Assembly: GCF_020567705.1 (NCBI RefSeq)
Contig: NZ_JAJDJU010000008.1
Span: 62,001-126,000 of the forward strand
Length of the DNA stretch: 64,000 nt
Direction of reading: 5' to 3'
Origin: Acidocella sp. KAb 2-4
GTDB taxonomy: Bacteria; Pseudomonadota; Alphaproteobacteria; Acetobacterales; Acetobacteraceae
The notes under the pieces are model-generated. The model was not told the DNA's origin. It ran no database searches and worked only from the letters and a program-made list of their open reading frames with translations. Within the stretch, counting starts at the first letter, position 1; every line of letters starts with the position of its first letter. Below, in pieces: positions 21,707 to 30,878 of this stretch. The position numbers were made by a program, and so were the translations under genes.

Positions 21707-24444
21707 CCGAGATCGATTATAAAGCCACCGTATTCCTGCCGCGCACCGACTTCCCCATGCGCGGCGAGCTGCCCAAGCGCGAGCCGGAGATGCTCAAACG
21801 CTGGGAGGAGATGGGGCTATGGGCGCGGCTGCGCGCGGCCGGGCAGGGGCGCGCGCCGTTCATCCTGCATGACGGCCCGCCCTACGCCAACGGCAATCTG
21901 CATATCGGCCACGCGCTGAACAAGATTCACAAGGATGTCATCAACCGCGCCCAGCAGATGGCCGGCAAGGATGCCGATTACATCCCCGGCTGGGACTGCC
22001 ATGGCCTGCCGATCGAGTGGAAGGTCGAGGAGCAGTACCGGGCCAAGAAGCTCGACAAGGACCAGGTTCCGGTTCTTGAATTCCGCCGTGAATGCCGCGA
22101 CTACGCGCAACACTGGCTCAACGTGCAGCGCGAGGAGTTCAAGCGCCTGGGCGTCGCTGGTGATTGGGAAAACCGTTACGCGACCATGGATTTCGCCTCC
22201 GAGGCGGCGATCGCGGGGGAGATCGGCAAGTTCCTGCTCAACGGCGCGCTTTATCGCGGCCTGCGCCCGGTGATGTGGAGCCCTGTGGAGAAGACCGCGC
22301 TGGCCGAAGCCGAGGTCGAGTATCACGACAAGAAGGACACCGCGATCTATGTGCGGTTCCGCGCGGTGGAGGGTGACGCCGCGGTCGTCATCTGGACCAC
22401 CACGCCCTGGACGATCCCCGGCAACCGCGGCCTCGCGATGGGGCATGAGCTGGATTACGTGCGCATCCGCGTGGATGGCGTGACGGAAAATTCACTGGCG
22501 GTGGCTGGTGAAACGCTGATCGTCTCGCAGGAATTGCTGGCCGACTTCGCCGCCAAGACCGGCATTACCGCGCTTACGGTGCTGGAGAGCTTCAAGGGCA
22601 AGGCACTGGAGGGACGGCGCTTCCACCACCCGCTGGCCAAGGCTGATGCGGGCTATGATTTCACCGTGCCGGTAATGCTGGGCGAATTCGTGACCATGGA
22701 GGCGGGCACAGGCATCGTGCACATGGCGCCGGGCCATGGCGAGGATGATTTTCTGCTCTGCAAGGCGCATGGCATCGCGGTGCCGGACACGGTGGCCGAT
22801 GACGGCACGTATTACCAAAATGTGCCGCTCTTTGCTGGTCTGCATGTTTACAAAGCCGCAGACCCGGTCTGCGAAAAATTGAAGGAGGCCGGGGCGCTTC
22901 TGCACCGCGCCGAGTTCGTGCATTCTTATCCGCATAGCTGGCGCTCGAAGGCGCCGCTCATCTACCGCGCCACCGCGCAATGGTTTATCCGCATGGACGG
23001 CGCGGACGAAATCCGCAACAAGGCGCTCGCCGCCATCGACGCCACGAAATTCGTGCCCGAGATCGGCCGCAACCGCATCCGCTCGATGGTCGAAACCCGC
23101 CCCGATTGGTGCATCTCGCGTCAGCGCGCCTGGGGCGTGCCGATTGCCATCTTTGTCGATAAACGCACGCATGAGCCGCTGCGCGACGCGCAGGTGGTGA
23201 ACCGCGTGGTCGAAATTTTCACCAGGGACGGCGCGGATGCGTGGTATGCCCGCCCGGCCTCCGACTTCCTCGGCCCCGATCGCAACCCCGATGATTACGA
23301 GCAGATCTTCGACGTTGTCGATGTCTGGTTCGAATCCGGTTCCACCCATGCCTTCGTGCTGGAAGCGCGCGGCATGCCCACTCCGGCGGATATCTACCTC
23401 GAAGGCTCCGACCAGCATCGCGGCTGGTTCCAGGCCTCGCTGCTCGAATCGGTTGGCACGCGCGGTGTCGCGCCGTTCAAGGCGATCGTCACCGATGGCT
23501 TCGTGCTCGACGAGCAGGGGCGCAAGATGTCCAAATCGCTGGGCAATGTCACCGCCCCGCAGGAGGTGAACGACAAATACGGCGCCGATATTCTGCGCCT
23601 GTGGGTGATGAATTCCGACACCTCGGAAGATCTGCGTATCGGTCCCGAAATCCTTAAGCAGCAGGCCGAGCTTTACCGCCGCCTGCGCAACACGCTGCGC
23701 TGGGTGCTGGGCTCGCTGGATGGCTTCAGCGAGGCCGAGCGCGTGCCGGAGCAAAAATTCCCGGCCCTGGAGCGCTTCATGCTGCACCGGCTATGGGAGC
23801 TGAACCAGCGTGTTCTCGGCGCGGTGCGCGGTCATGACTGGACCGGGGTGTACCCCGCGATCCATCATTTCTGCGCCACCGATCTCTCGGCCTTTTATTT
23901 CGACATCCGCAAGGACAGCCTGTATTGCGACGCGCCGTCGGCGGAAAAACGCCGCGCCTGCCGTTCCTTCCTCGACATTCTGCATCGCTGCCTGACCACC
24001 TGGCTGGCTCCGGCGCTGCCCTTCACGGCCGAGGAAGCCTGGATCGCCCGCTTTGGCGCCGAGGCCAGCGTGCATCTGGAGCCATTCCATCCGGTGCCGG
24101 AGGCATGGCGCGACGATGCCCTGGCCGGGACATTCGCCAAGCTGCGCGAGCATCGCGGCAATGTCACCGGCGCCATCGAGGAGATGCGCCGGGACAAGGC
24201 CATCGGCTCCTCATTGCAGGCCGAGGCGGTGCTATCGCCCGAGGCGCGGGCGGTGCTGGACGACGCCGCGCTCTGGGCGGAAATCTGCATCACCTCCGCG
24301 GCGGGATTTGGCGAGAATGACACCGCCATCGCCGCCTCCGGCGAAAAATGCGAGCGCTGCTGGAAGGTGCTGCCCGAGGTGGGCGGCAACGCCAAGCATC
24401 CCACGCTCTGCCGCCGCTGCTGCGACGCCGTGGACGGCGTATAA
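21703..24444 (+). CDS. ileS: Isoleucyl-tRNA synthetase
   Basis: A 913-residue class I aminoacyl-tRNA synthetase charging tRNA-Ile. The HIGH motif is at residues 67-70 ('NLHIGHALNKIHKD'), KMSKS at 608-612, the CP1 editing domain lies between them, and the C-terminus has the zinc site 'CERCWKVLP...CRRCC' of bacterial-type IleRS. Its TAA overlaps the lspA ATG (TAATG). Note that a CAT-anticodon tRNA, possibly the minor tRNA-Ile, lies elsewhere in this window. Confidence 0.98.
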   Translation: MTEIDYKATVFLPRTDFPMRGELPKREPEMLKRWEEMGLWARLRAAGQGRAPFILHDGPPYANGNLHIGHALNKIHKDVINRAQQMAGKDADYIPGWDCHGLPIEWKVEEQYRAKKLDKDQVPVLEFRRECRDYAQHWLNVQREEFKRLGVAGDWENRYATMDFASEAAIAGEIGKFLLNGALYRGLRPVMWSPVEKTALAEAEVEYHDKKDTAIYVRFRAVEGDAAVVIWTTTPWTIPGNRGLAMGHELDYVRIRVDGVTENSLAVAGETLIVSQELLADFAAKTGITALTVLESFKGKALEGRRFHHPLAKADAGYDFTVPVMLGEFVTMEAGTGIVHMAPGHGEDDFLLCKAHGIAVPDTVADDGTYYQNVPLFAGLHVYKAADPVCEKLKEAGALLHRAEFVHSYPHSWRSKAPLIYRATAQWFIRMDGADEIRNKALAAIDATKFVPEIGRNRIRSMVETRPDWCISRQRAWGVPIAIFVDKRTHEPLRDAQVVNRVVEIFTRDGADAWYARPASDFLGPDRNPDDYEQIFDVVDVWFESGSTHAFVLEARGMPTPADIYLEGSDQHRGWFQASLLESVGTRGVAPFKAIVTDGFVLDEQGRKMSKSLGNVTAPQEVNDKYGADILRLWVMNSDTSEDLRIGPEILKQQAELYRRLRNTLRWVLGSLDGFSEAERVPEQKFPALERFMLHRLWELNQRVLGAVRGHDWTGVYPAIHHFCATDLSAFYFDIRKDSLYCDAPSAEKRRACRSFLDILHRCLTTWLAPALPFTAEEAWIARFGAEASVHLEPFHPVPEAWRDDALAGTFAKLREHRGNVTGAIEEMRRDKAIGSSLQAEAVLSPEARAVLDDAALWAEICITSAAGFGENDTAIAASGEKCERCWKVLPEVGGNAKHPTLCRRCCDAVDGV

Positions 24445-24932
24445 TGCGCCGTCTGGCCGGGTTTCTCGCCGCGGCGCTGGTGCTGGGCGTGGACCAGTGG
24501 AGCAAATATCTGGTGCTGGCCTCGCCCCCGCTCACTGGCGGCAAACTGCTCACCGTGGCGCCCATGCTCAATCTGGTGCTGGTGTGGAATCACGGCATCA
24601 CCTTTGGCCTGTTCGCCGGGGCGGGGGCGAAGATCGTCATCGCCCTGATCGCCACGGCGGTCGTGCTGGCGCTGTTCGCCTGGATGTGGCGCACACCCAA
24701 ATGGGTCGTCACCTTGGCGGTGGGAGGTATCGCGGGTGGCGCCATCGGCAATGTCATCGACCGTTTGCGCTTCGGCGCGGTGGTCGATTTCCTGCAGGCG
24801 CATATCGGCGCGCTGTATTACCCCTGGGTGTTCAATATCGGTGACTCCGCCATTGTCTGCGGTGTCATCGCCCTGATGCTGGAAAACCTCTTGCAGAAGC
24901 CCCCCGTTGCGGCCAACCCGGGGGAAGGCTAG
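24444..24932 (+). CDS. lspA: Lipoprotein signal peptidase
   Basis: A 162-residue inner-membrane aspartic protease that removes signal peptides from prolipoproteins. Four membrane helices are visible. The two catalytic aspartates sit in 'GNVIDRLRFGAVVDF' and 'FNIGDSAI', and the conserved 'NHGITFGLF' block is present. The ATG at 24444 overlaps the ileS stop. It is followed by a predicted lipoprotein, and at least four more predicted lipoprotein substrates lie in this window. Confidence 0.96.
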   Translation: MRRLAGFLAAALVLGVDQWSKYLVLASPPLTGGKLLTVAPMLNLVLVWNHGITFGLFAGAGAKIVIALIATAVVLALFAWMWRTPKWVVTLAVGGIAGGAIGNVIDRLRFGAVVDFLQAHIGALYYPWVFNIGDSAIVCGVIALMLENLLQKPPVAANPGEG

Positions 24933-24941
24933 GAAAGCGCC

Positions 24942-25508
24942 ATGAAATCTGTTTACGCCCGCCCCGCCGCCGCTGCCGCCACAATCGCTCTAGCCCTGGC
25001 GCTCGCCGGGTGCAGCGACGCCACCAAAAAAGAGTTCGGCCTTGAGGCCAATCCGCCCGACGCCTTCCAGGTCGGCACCCAGGCGCCGCTCTCGCTGCCG
25101 CCTGAGCTCGGCCAGCTTCCCGCGCCGAACCCCGGCGAGCCGCCCCCGCAGCAGGTAAACGCCGCGCAACAGGGGGCCAATATCGTGTCGCCGCAGAGCG
25201 CGCTGGTCACGCCCTCCGCCGGCACCACGCCGGGCGAGCAGGCGTTGCTCCAGCAGGCGGGCCCCGCGCCGCAGGGCGATATCCGTGCCGAGGTCAACCA
25301 AAACGCGCTGGTCGCCAGCAAGCCGCAGGGCGTCGTCTCGCAGCTGGTCGGCTCCGGCCCCGCGCCCGAGCCGGTGGTCAATGCCCCGGCCGAGCAACAG
25401 CGGATCCAGGAAAACCAGGCCCTCGGTCAGCCCGTGACCACCGGGGCCACGCCGCAGCAGAGCGACCAGTCGCCGGGCCTGTTCGAGCGGTTCCTGAACC
25501 TGTTTTAA
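24942..25508 (+). CDS. DUF3035 lipoprotein
   Basis: A 188-residue lipoprotein with lipobox 'LALAGC' (Cys24). It has the DUF3035 signature, a Gly-Leu segment followed by 'NPPDAFQV' and 'APLSLPPE' just after the lipid anchor. The rest is low-complexity, rich in Pro, Gln, Ala and Gly, with a hydrophobic amphipathic end 'GLFERFLNLF'. DUF3035 proteins are alphaproteobacterial envelope proteins that commonly follow lspA; a link to outer-membrane assembly has been suggested but is not shown by this sequence. It lies 9 bases after lspA. Confidence 0.82.
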   Translation: MKSVYARPAAAAATIALALALAGCSDATKKEFGLEANPPDAFQVGTQAPLSLPPELGQLPAPNPGEPPPQQVNAAQQGANIVSPQSALVTPSAGTTPGEQALLQQAGPAPQGDIRAEVNQNALVASKPQGVVSQLVGSGPAPEPVVNAPAEQQRIQENQALGQPVTTGATPQQSDQSPGLFERFLNLF

Positions 25509-25516
25509 GGTTTCAT

Positions 25517-25533
25517 GGGCGCGTGACGCGCCC
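25517..25533. repeat. Perfect hairpin between DUF3035 gene and copC
   Basis: GGGCGCG (25517-25523) pairs perfectly with CGCGCCC (25527-25533) around a three-base TGA loop. There is no T-tract after it, so it is at most a weak terminator or an mRNA-stabilising structure. Confidence 0.45.
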
Positions 25534-25568
25534 GCGGCGGCCCTTGCGCCTTTCAGAGGAGAGACGTG

Positions 25569-25940
25569 ATGCCTGTCCGTCATCGTTTTGTATCTGCGGC
25601 TCTTGGCGGGCTGATCTTGCTCTCGCCTGCGGCGGCCTTCGCCCATGCGTTTCTAAAGACCGCCGAGCCTGGCGTCGGCGCGGTGGTGGCGCAGGCCCCG
25701 TCGCAGCTTCTGCTCACCTATACCGAGGGGCTGGAAGTCCGCTTCTGCACGGTCACGGTGCAGGGGCCGGACGGCGCGGCGGTGCAGGCCGGCAAGCCGC
25801 AAGCGGTGGCCGGGCATGAAAATGAGATGACCGTGCCGGTCCACATCACCGCGCCGGGCAAATACACGGTCACTTGGCATGCGCTCTCGGTTGACACGCA
25901 CAAGACCGAGGGGCGTTTCAGCTTCACAATCAGCCCCTGA
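25569..25940 (+). CDS. copC: CopC-family periplasmic copper-binding protein
   Basis: A 123-residue secreted protein. The signal peptide ends at 'AAAFA', so the mature protein would start with histidine (HAFLKTAEP), the N-terminal copper ligand of CopC. The C-terminal 'SVDTHKTEGRFSF' provides the Asp-x-His pair of the Cu(II) site. A beta-sandwich of this size fits the family. The methionine-rich Cu(I) site of the classical plasmid CopC is missing, so this is the Cu(II)-only type. GAGGAGAG precedes the start; a GTG one codon earlier is an alternative. Its stop overlaps copD (TGATG). Confidence 0.9.
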   Translation: MPVRHRFVSAALGGLILLSPAAAFAHAFLKTAEPGVGAVVAQAPSQLLLTYTEGLEVRFCTVTVQGPDGAAVQAGKPQAVAGHENEMTVPVHITAPGKYTVTWHALSVDTHKTEGRFSFTISP

Positions 25941-26812
25941 TGGACGGCTCCGGCTGGCTCATTTTGCGCGGGCTGTGCCGGGGGCTGCATCTGGCGGGGT
26001 ATTTTTCGGCCTTTGGCACGATGGCGTTGGCGACCACGCTGCCGCGCGGGGCGCGGGTGCCGGGGCTGCGGCGCATGGCCTGGGGCGGCTTTGCCCTGGC
26101 GCTACTTGCCGGGGCGGCGTGGTTCTGGCTGCAAACCGCGTATTTCGCCGCCGCCCAGACCTCCGCTGATGTCGTCAACGCCCTGCCCATTGTGGCGGAA
26201 TATACCCGCTTTGGTCTGTTGCTGCTGGGGCGCATGGCGGCGCTGCTGCTCGCGGCGCTGGCCTTCCAGCTCGCCTGGGCGCGCGTGGCGGCGCTGCTGG
26301 CGCTGGGCGGGGTGCTGGCCGAGGCGTGGCTGGGCCATGGCGGCGCCATGGCCGGGCCTGAGGGGGCTATGCTGCTCTCCAGCGCCGTGCTGCATCTGGC
26401 CGGGGCGGCTATCTGGCTCGGGGCGCTGCCCGCGCTAGCGCTGGCGTTGCGCCATCTGCCAGGCGCCGAAGCCGCAGTCCTGGCCCGCCGGTTTTCGCCA
26501 ATCGGCGCGGCCTGTGTGGCGGTGCTGCTGGGCACGGCGGCGCTGCAATTCCTGCTGCTCGTCGGCGGGGTGGGGGCGCTGTTCACCACGGCCTATGGCG
26601 CGCTGGCCGGGCTGAAACTGCTGCTCCTCGGCGGGCTCATCACCCTGGCCGCGCGCAACAAATTCCGCCTTACCCCGCGCCTGCCGGGCAGCCGCGCCGC
26701 GCTCATCCGGGCGGTGGCGCTGGAGGCCGCGCTCGGCCTGGTCGTGCTGCTGGCCGCCGGGGTGCTGTTGCAGCTTGAGCCCCCGGCCATGGCGGGCATG
26801 GCCGGGATGTAA
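25940..26812 (+). CDS. copD: CopD-family copper transport membrane protein
   Basis: A 290-residue polytopic inner-membrane protein with about eight hydrophobic segments, matching CopD/PcoD. Conserved pieces include 'LCRGLHLAGYFSAFGTMALA' at the start, 'EAWLGHGGAMAG', 'LHLAGAAIWLGALPALALAL' and the C-terminal 'LKLLLLGGLITLAARNKFRL'. CopC and CopD act together in copper delivery or import across the inner membrane. The pair is translationally coupled and probably forms its own two-gene unit. It ends with 'MAGMAGM', four bases short of the converging lysA. Confidence 0.9.
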   Translation: MDGSGWLILRGLCRGLHLAGYFSAFGTMALATTLPRGARVPGLRRMAWGGFALALLAGAAWFWLQTAYFAAAQTSADVVNALPIVAEYTRFGLLLLGRMAALLLAALAFQLAWARVAALLALGGVLAEAWLGHGGAMAGPEGAMLLSSAVLHLAGAAIWLGALPALALALRHLPGAEAAVLARRFSPIGAACVAVLLGTAALQFLLLVGGVGALFTTAYGALAGLKLLLLGGLITLAARNKFRLTPRLPGSRAALIRAVALEAALGLVVLLAAGVLLQLEPPAMAGMAGM

Positions 26813-26815
26813 GGC

Positions 26816-28123
26816 TCAGACGATCTCGTCCGCCCACAAATCCTGAGGCGCCTGGCGCGGCGTGATCAACCGGGTCTGTCCGTGCTCAATCAGCACCGAG
26901 GCCGCGCGGGGCCGCGCATTATAGGCGCTGCTCATCACCGCACCATAAGCGCCGGTATCGAGCAGCGCCACGCGGGTGCCGGGCGGTAGGTCGGGCAGGG
27001 CGCGGCCCTCGGCGAAGCAATCCGCGCTCTCGCAGATCGGGCCGACCACATCCGCTGGGCTCTGCGCGCCGTGGAACAAGGCCGGGTCCACCGGCAAAAT
27101 GCCGTGCCAAGCCTCATACAGCGCCGGGCGCATCAGCTCGTTCATCGCCGCATCCAGCACCACGAAGCGCTTTTCGGTGCGCTTCTGCAAAATCACCGAG
27201 GCGAGCAGCAGCCCGGCCGGGCCGACGAGATAGCGCCCCGGCTCCAGCAACAATTGCACGCCGAGGCCGCCCACCGCGCGCCGCACCGTGGCGGCGAAGG
27301 CGGCCAGATTCAGCCCCGGTTCGTCGTGATAGCCAATGCCCAGCCCGCCACCGAGGTCCAGCACTTCGACGCTCTGCCCCTGGGCGCGCAGCGCGCCTAC
27401 CATGGCGGCGGCGCGGGCATAGGCCTCGGCATAGGGCGTGGTGGAGAGGATCTGGCTGCCGATATGCAGCGCGATGCCGCGCGGCTTGATGCCGGGCAGG
27501 CTGGCGGCGCGGGCATACAGTGCCGGGATCTCCGCCGCCGCGATACCGAATTTGTTCTCGGCCAGCCCGGTGGTGATCTTGGCATGGGTGCCGGCATCCA
27601 CATCCGGGTTCATGCGCAGCGCCACCGGCGCGCTCACCCCCATGCGGGCGGCGATGCCGGAGATCATCTCCAGCTCCTCGGCGCTCTCCACATTGATCTG
27701 ACCAATGCCCTGGGCCAGCGCGGCTTCTATCTCGGCGGCGGATTTGCCGACGCCGGAATACACGATCTCCGCCCCCGCCACGCCAACGCGCCGGGCGCGC
27801 AGGAATTCGCCGATGCTAACGACATCAGCCCCGGCGCCGAGGCGGTGGAACAGGCCGAGGATGGCGAGATGGTCGTTGGCCTTCACCGCGTAATGGATGT
27901 GCGCGGGGAGGTTTTCGGCATCCAGCGCGGCGCGCAGCGCCTTGTAGCGTGCCTCCATGCTGCCCGCGCCATACACCCAGACCGGCGTGCCATATTGATC
28001 CGCGATCGCGTTCAGCGGCACGGATTCGAAGCACAGTCCCTCGCGCGCCTGCATCGAGAGAGCGGGGCGGGAGGCGAGCAGCGCCGCCAGATCCGGCTCG
28101 GGGCCGGTAAATGCATCAGCCAT
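26816..28123 (-). CDS. lysA: Diaminopimelate decarboxylase
   Basis: A 435-residue PLP enzyme that converts meso-diaminopimelate to L-lysine. The PLP lysine is in 'HIHYAVKANDHLAIL', the barrel shows 'NVESAEELEMI' and 'IALHIGSQI', the phosphate-binding 'LDLGGGLGI' is present, and the active-site cysteine is in 'CESADCFAEG'. The ATG at 28123 gives MADAFTGPEPDL. It follows a tiny lipoprotein gene by 5 bases and argH before that, the common argH-lptM-lysA order. Confidence 0.96.
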   Translation of the reverse strand: MADAFTGPEPDLAALLASRPALSMQAREGLCFESVPLNAIADQYGTPVWVYGAGSMEARYKALRAALDAENLPAHIHYAVKANDHLAILGLFHRLGAGADVVSIGEFLRARRVGVAGAEIVYSGVGKSAAEIEAALAQGIGQINVESAEELEMISGIAARMGVSAPVALRMNPDVDAGTHAKITTGLAENKFGIAAAEIPALYARAASLPGIKPRGIALHIGSQILSTTPYAEAYARAAAMVGALRAQGQSVEVLDLGGGLGIGYHDEPGLNLAAFAATVRRAVGGLGVQLLLEPGRYLVGPAGLLLASVILQKRTEKRFVVLDAAMNELMRPALYEAWHGILPVDPALFHGAQSPADVVGPICESADCFAEGRALPDLPPGTRVALLDTGAYGAVMSSAYNARPRAASVLIEHGQTRLITPRQAPQDLWADEIV

Positions 28124-28128
28124 GTTTG

Positions 28129-28251
28129 TTACTGCGCCGGGTAGGTGTGCGGGTAGATGATGTCCGATGCCGGGCCGGGCGGCGCCGGGTTGCCGCGCCG
28201 GCCGCATCCGGCCAGCGCCAACAGGCAGAGCATGGCGAGGGTCAGCCTCAT
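28129..28251 (-). CDS. lptM: LptM-like 40-residue lipoprotein
   Basis: A 40-residue lipoprotein: a short hydrophobic signal, lipobox 'LALAGC' (Cys16), then '[14 protein letters not shown]' and a Tyr-Pro-rich end. The pattern CGxxG-x-PxxPP directly after the lipid anchor, and the place between argH and lysA, are typical of LptM (YifL), which helps disulfide maturation of the LPS translocon LptD in enterobacteria. The function in alphaproteobacteria is inferred from that. Its ATG overlaps the argH stop (ATGA). Confidence 0.85.
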   Translation of the reverse strand: MRLTLAMLCLLALAGCGRRGNPAPPGPASDIIYPHTYPAQ

Positions 28252-29654
28252 TTCAGCGTCTCCAGCCAGGCGGCGGCGGCCTTGGCCACGTTCTCCGGCG
28301 CGGTGCCGCCATAAGAGCGGCGCGAGGCGACGGAGGCTTCCACCGTCAGCACGTTGAAGATTTCGTCGGTGATGCGCGGCTCCACGCTCTGCATCTCGGC
28401 CAGCTCAAGCTCGGAGATGTCCACCCCGCGCTCCTCGGCCAGGCGCACGATGCGCCCGGTCACGTGATGCGCGTCGCGGAACGGCATTTTCAGCACCCGC
28501 ACCAGCCAGTCGGCGAGGTCGGTGGCGGTGGAGAAGCCCGAGCCCGCCAGCGCCGCCATGCGCGCGGTGTCGGCCTTCATGTCGCGCACCATGCCCGCGG
28601 TGGCGGCAAGGCAGAGGGTGATCGCGTCCACCGCGTCGAACACCGGCTCCTTGTCCTCCTGCATGTCCTTGGCATAGGCCATCGGCAGGCCCTTCATCAC
28701 TGTGAGCAGCCCGAGCAGGTGCCCGAAGATGCGCCCGGTCTTGGCCTTGGTCAGCTCGGCGGCGTCCGGGTTGCGCTTCTGCGGCATGATCGAGGAGCCG
28801 GTGGTGAAGGCGTCGGAGAGCGCGATCAGCCGGTAGGGCGAGGAGCACCAGATGATGATCTCCTCGGCGAAGCGCGAGAGATGCATCGCCATGATCGACA
28901 GCGCCGAGAGAAACTCCAGCGCGAAATCGCGGTCGGAGACTGAATCGAGCGAGTTCGCGGTGGGGCGGTCGAAGCCCAGCGCGGCGGCGGTGGCGAAGCG
29001 GTCGATGGGGAAGGAGGTGCCGGCCAGCGCGGCGGCGCCCAGCGGGCATTCGTTCAGCCGCTTGCGCGCATCCTGCAGCCGTCCGGCATCGCGGCTCAGC
29101 ATCTCGACATAGGCCAGCAGGTGATGCCCGAAGGTGACGGGCTGCGCCGTTTGCAGATGGGTGAAGCCGGGCATCACCGTGGCCGCGTGCTCGGCGGCGC
29201 GCTGCGCCAGGGCCTGCATCAGGTCTTTCACCTGGGCGCTGATGGCGTCGATCGCCGCGCGCACATAGAGCTTGAAATCGGTCGCCACCTGGTCGTTGCG
29301 GCTGCGCCCGGTGTGCAGCCGCCGAGCGGCCTCGCCGATGCGCTCGGTCAGCCGCGCTTCGATATTGGTGTGGATATCCTCCAGCGACTCGGAGAAGCCG
29401 AAGCGGCCATCCTCGATGTCGTCGGCGATGTCCTCCAACCCGCGCTTGATCGCGGCGGCGTCTTCGGCGGTGATGATGCCCTGCTGCGCGAGCATGGCCG
29501 CATGCGCCTGGCTGCCGGCGATATCCTGCGCCCAGAGCTTGCGGTCGAAGCCGATCGAGACGTTAATGGCCTGCATCACCGCGTCGGGGCCCGCGCCAAA
29601 CCGCCCGCCCCATTGCAGTTCGCCTTTTACCGGAGAATCGTTCTTGTCCGTCAC
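28248..29654 (-). CDS. argH: Argininosuccinate lyase
   Basis: A 468-residue fumarase-superfamily enzyme that splits argininosuccinate to arginine and fumarate, the last step of arginine synthesis. It has '[16 protein letters not shown]', '[13 protein letters not shown]', '[17 protein letters not shown]' and the signature '[16 protein letters not shown]'. I prefer the GTG at 29654 ([15 protein letters not shown]), with AAAGGG upstream; ATGs at 29687 or 29732 would give an extra basic N-terminus and overlap the divergent tlpA even further. Even the GTG start overlaps the tlpA start by 11 bases on the opposite strand. Confidence 0.94.
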   Translation of the reverse strand: MTDKNDSPVKGELQWGGRFGAGPDAVMQAINVSIGFDRKLWAQDIAGSQAHAAMLAQQGIITAEDAAAIKRGLEDIADDIEDGRFGFSESLEDIHTNIEARLTERIGEAARRLHTGRSRNDQVATDFKLYVRAAIDAISAQVKDLMQALAQRAAEHAATVMPGFTHLQTAQPVTFGHHLLAYVEMLSRDAGRLQDARKRLNECPLGAAALAGTSFPIDRFATAAALGFDRPTANSLDSVSDRDFALEFLSALSIMAMHLSRFAEEIIIWCSSPYRLIALSDAFTTGSSIMPQKRNPDAAELTKAKTGRIFGHLLGLLTVMKGLPMAYAKDMQEDKEPVFDAVDAITLCLAATAGMVRDMKADTARMAALAGSGFSTATDLADWLVRVLKMPFRDAHHVTGRIVRLAEERGVDISELELAEMQSVEPRITDEIFNVLTVEASVASRRSYGGTAPENVAKAAAAWLETLK

Positions 29655-30255
29655 GTCCAAGCGCCCTTTGCTGTCCCGGCGATCCATCATCGCCGCCGCC
29701 CATGGATTAGCCCTGGCCGCCGGCTTCGGCAATCGCGCCGCGGCGCAGAGCAGCGCCGATGAGCTGCCCGATGCCGCCAGCCTATTTCAGCATGGCGCGC
29801 CCACGGATCCGCCGGCGCTGGCTTTCAAGTCCGAGGCGGGCAAGGCGCTCACCTTGGCCGATTACCGGGGGCATGTGCTGGTGGTGAATCTGTGGGCCAC
29901 CTGGTGCGGCCCGTGCGGGGAGGAACTGCCGGGCCTCGATGCGCTGGCCGCGCGCATCAAGCCCTTCGGCGGGTTGGTGCTGCCGATCTCCATCGACATC
30001 GACGGCGCGGCGGCGGTGAAGCCCTTCTTCGCCAGCCGCAAGATCCGCCATCTGCCGGTACTGCTCGACCCGGATGGCAATGATCTCGACGCGCTGGACA
30101 CGGATGGCATCCCAGATACGCTGGTGATCGACCCGCAAGGCCGGCAGGTGGCGCGGCTGGATGGCGCGGCGGCGTGGGATACCCCGGCCGTGCTCGCCTT
30201 TTTGCGCGGGCTCGCCCCGGCGCCCGACCTGCCGGTCGGCCCCACCCAGGCATAA
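29644..30255 (+). CDS. tlpA: TlpA-family thiol-disulfide protein
   Basis: About 203 residues: a signal segment ('[18 protein letters not shown]', ending near 'NRAAAQ') and a thioredoxin fold with the WCxxC active site in '[18 protein letters not shown]'. TlpA-like proteins keep periplasmic cysteines reduced, for example during cytochrome oxidase maturation. No in-frame ATG or GTG precedes the signal closely; the TTG at 29644 has GGAG 8 bases upstream and gives a normal signal peptide, so I take that. argH diverges from it with overlapping start regions, an arrangement known for tlpA in other alphaproteobacteria. A shared terminator follows. Confidence 0.88.
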   Translation: MSVTSKRPLLSRRSIIAAAHGLALAAGFGNRAAAQSSADELPDAASLFQHGAPTDPPALAFKSEAGKALTLADYRGHVLVVNLWATWCGPCGEELPGLDALAARIKPFGGLVLPISIDIDGAAAVKPFFASRKIRHLPVLLDPDGNDLDALDTDGIPDTLVIDPQGRQVARLDGAAAWDTPAVLAFLRGLAPAPDLPVGPTQA

Positions 30256-30257
30256 GA

Positions 30258-30286
30258 AAACCCGGCAGATGGTTGCTGCCGGGTTT
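30258..30286. terminator. Bidirectional terminator between tlpA and secB
   Basis: A perfect 11-bp stem AAACCCGGCAG/CTGCCGGGTTT (30258-30268 with 30276-30286) around a 7-base loop. A-rich flanks on the left and T-rich on the right let it serve both convergent genes. Confidence 0.85.
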
Positions 30287-30311
30287 GTTGTCACGTCGCC
30301 TTGGCGCGAGA

Positions 30312-30809
30312 TCAGGCGTTGGCCACCGGGGTCGGCATGGCGGCAGCCTGGGCGCGGCGCTGCTGCCACAGGCCCACGAAGTCGATCGGCCCCAGCATCA
30401 CCGGCGGCAGGCCGCCGTCGCGGGTCACGTCCGCCAGGATATTGCGGGCGAAGGGGAACAGCAGGCGCGGGCATTCCACGAGCAGGATCGGCTCCTGCTG
30501 GTTCTCGGGCACGCCGTTGAGGGTGAACACGCCGGCATAAGCGAGATCGGCGATGAACACCACGGTCGGCTTGTCCTGGCCCTCGGTCTGGGTGGTGCCC
30601 TCGGCGCGCACGGCCAGGGTTACCTCGAACACGGTGTGCGCCTCCTCGATCCGGCGCACTTGCACATCCAGGTTGATGTTCACATGCGGCGCGCTGCGCA
30701 GCGTGGTGAAGATGGCGGGGGCGCCGGGAACCTCGAAGGAGAGGTCCTTGGTGTACTGGATGTTGACGACGAGGGGCGGCTGGGCCTGGGCGGTCGCTTG
30801 CTCTGACAT
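30312..30809 (-). CDS. secB: SecB protein-export chaperone
   Basis: A 165-residue SecB, the cytosolic tetrameric chaperone that keeps preproteins unfolded and hands them to SecA. The family core is clear: 'YTKDLSFEVPGAPAIF', 'INLDVQVRRIEE', 'VFEVTLAVRAEG', 'LVECPRLLFPFARNILADVT' and 'GLPPVMLGPIDFVGLWQQR'. The ATG at 30809 gives MSEQATAQAQPP. It diverges from argC over 69 bases. A long open frame running on upstream is antisense to argC and not real. Confidence 0.96.
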   Translation of the reverse strand: MSEQATAQAQPPLVVNIQYTKDLSFEVPGAPAIFTTLRSAPHVNINLDVQVRRIEEAHTVFEVTLAVRAEGTTQTEGQDKPTVVFIADLAYAGVFTLNGVPENQQEPILLVECPRLLFPFARNILADVTRDGGLPPVMLGPIDFVGLWQQRRAQAAAMPTPVANA

Positions 30810-30878
30810 GTATAAATTTCCTGTAGGATGGACGCGGCCCCGCCTAGCACGGCGCCGCCGCCATGATAAGAGAGCCGC

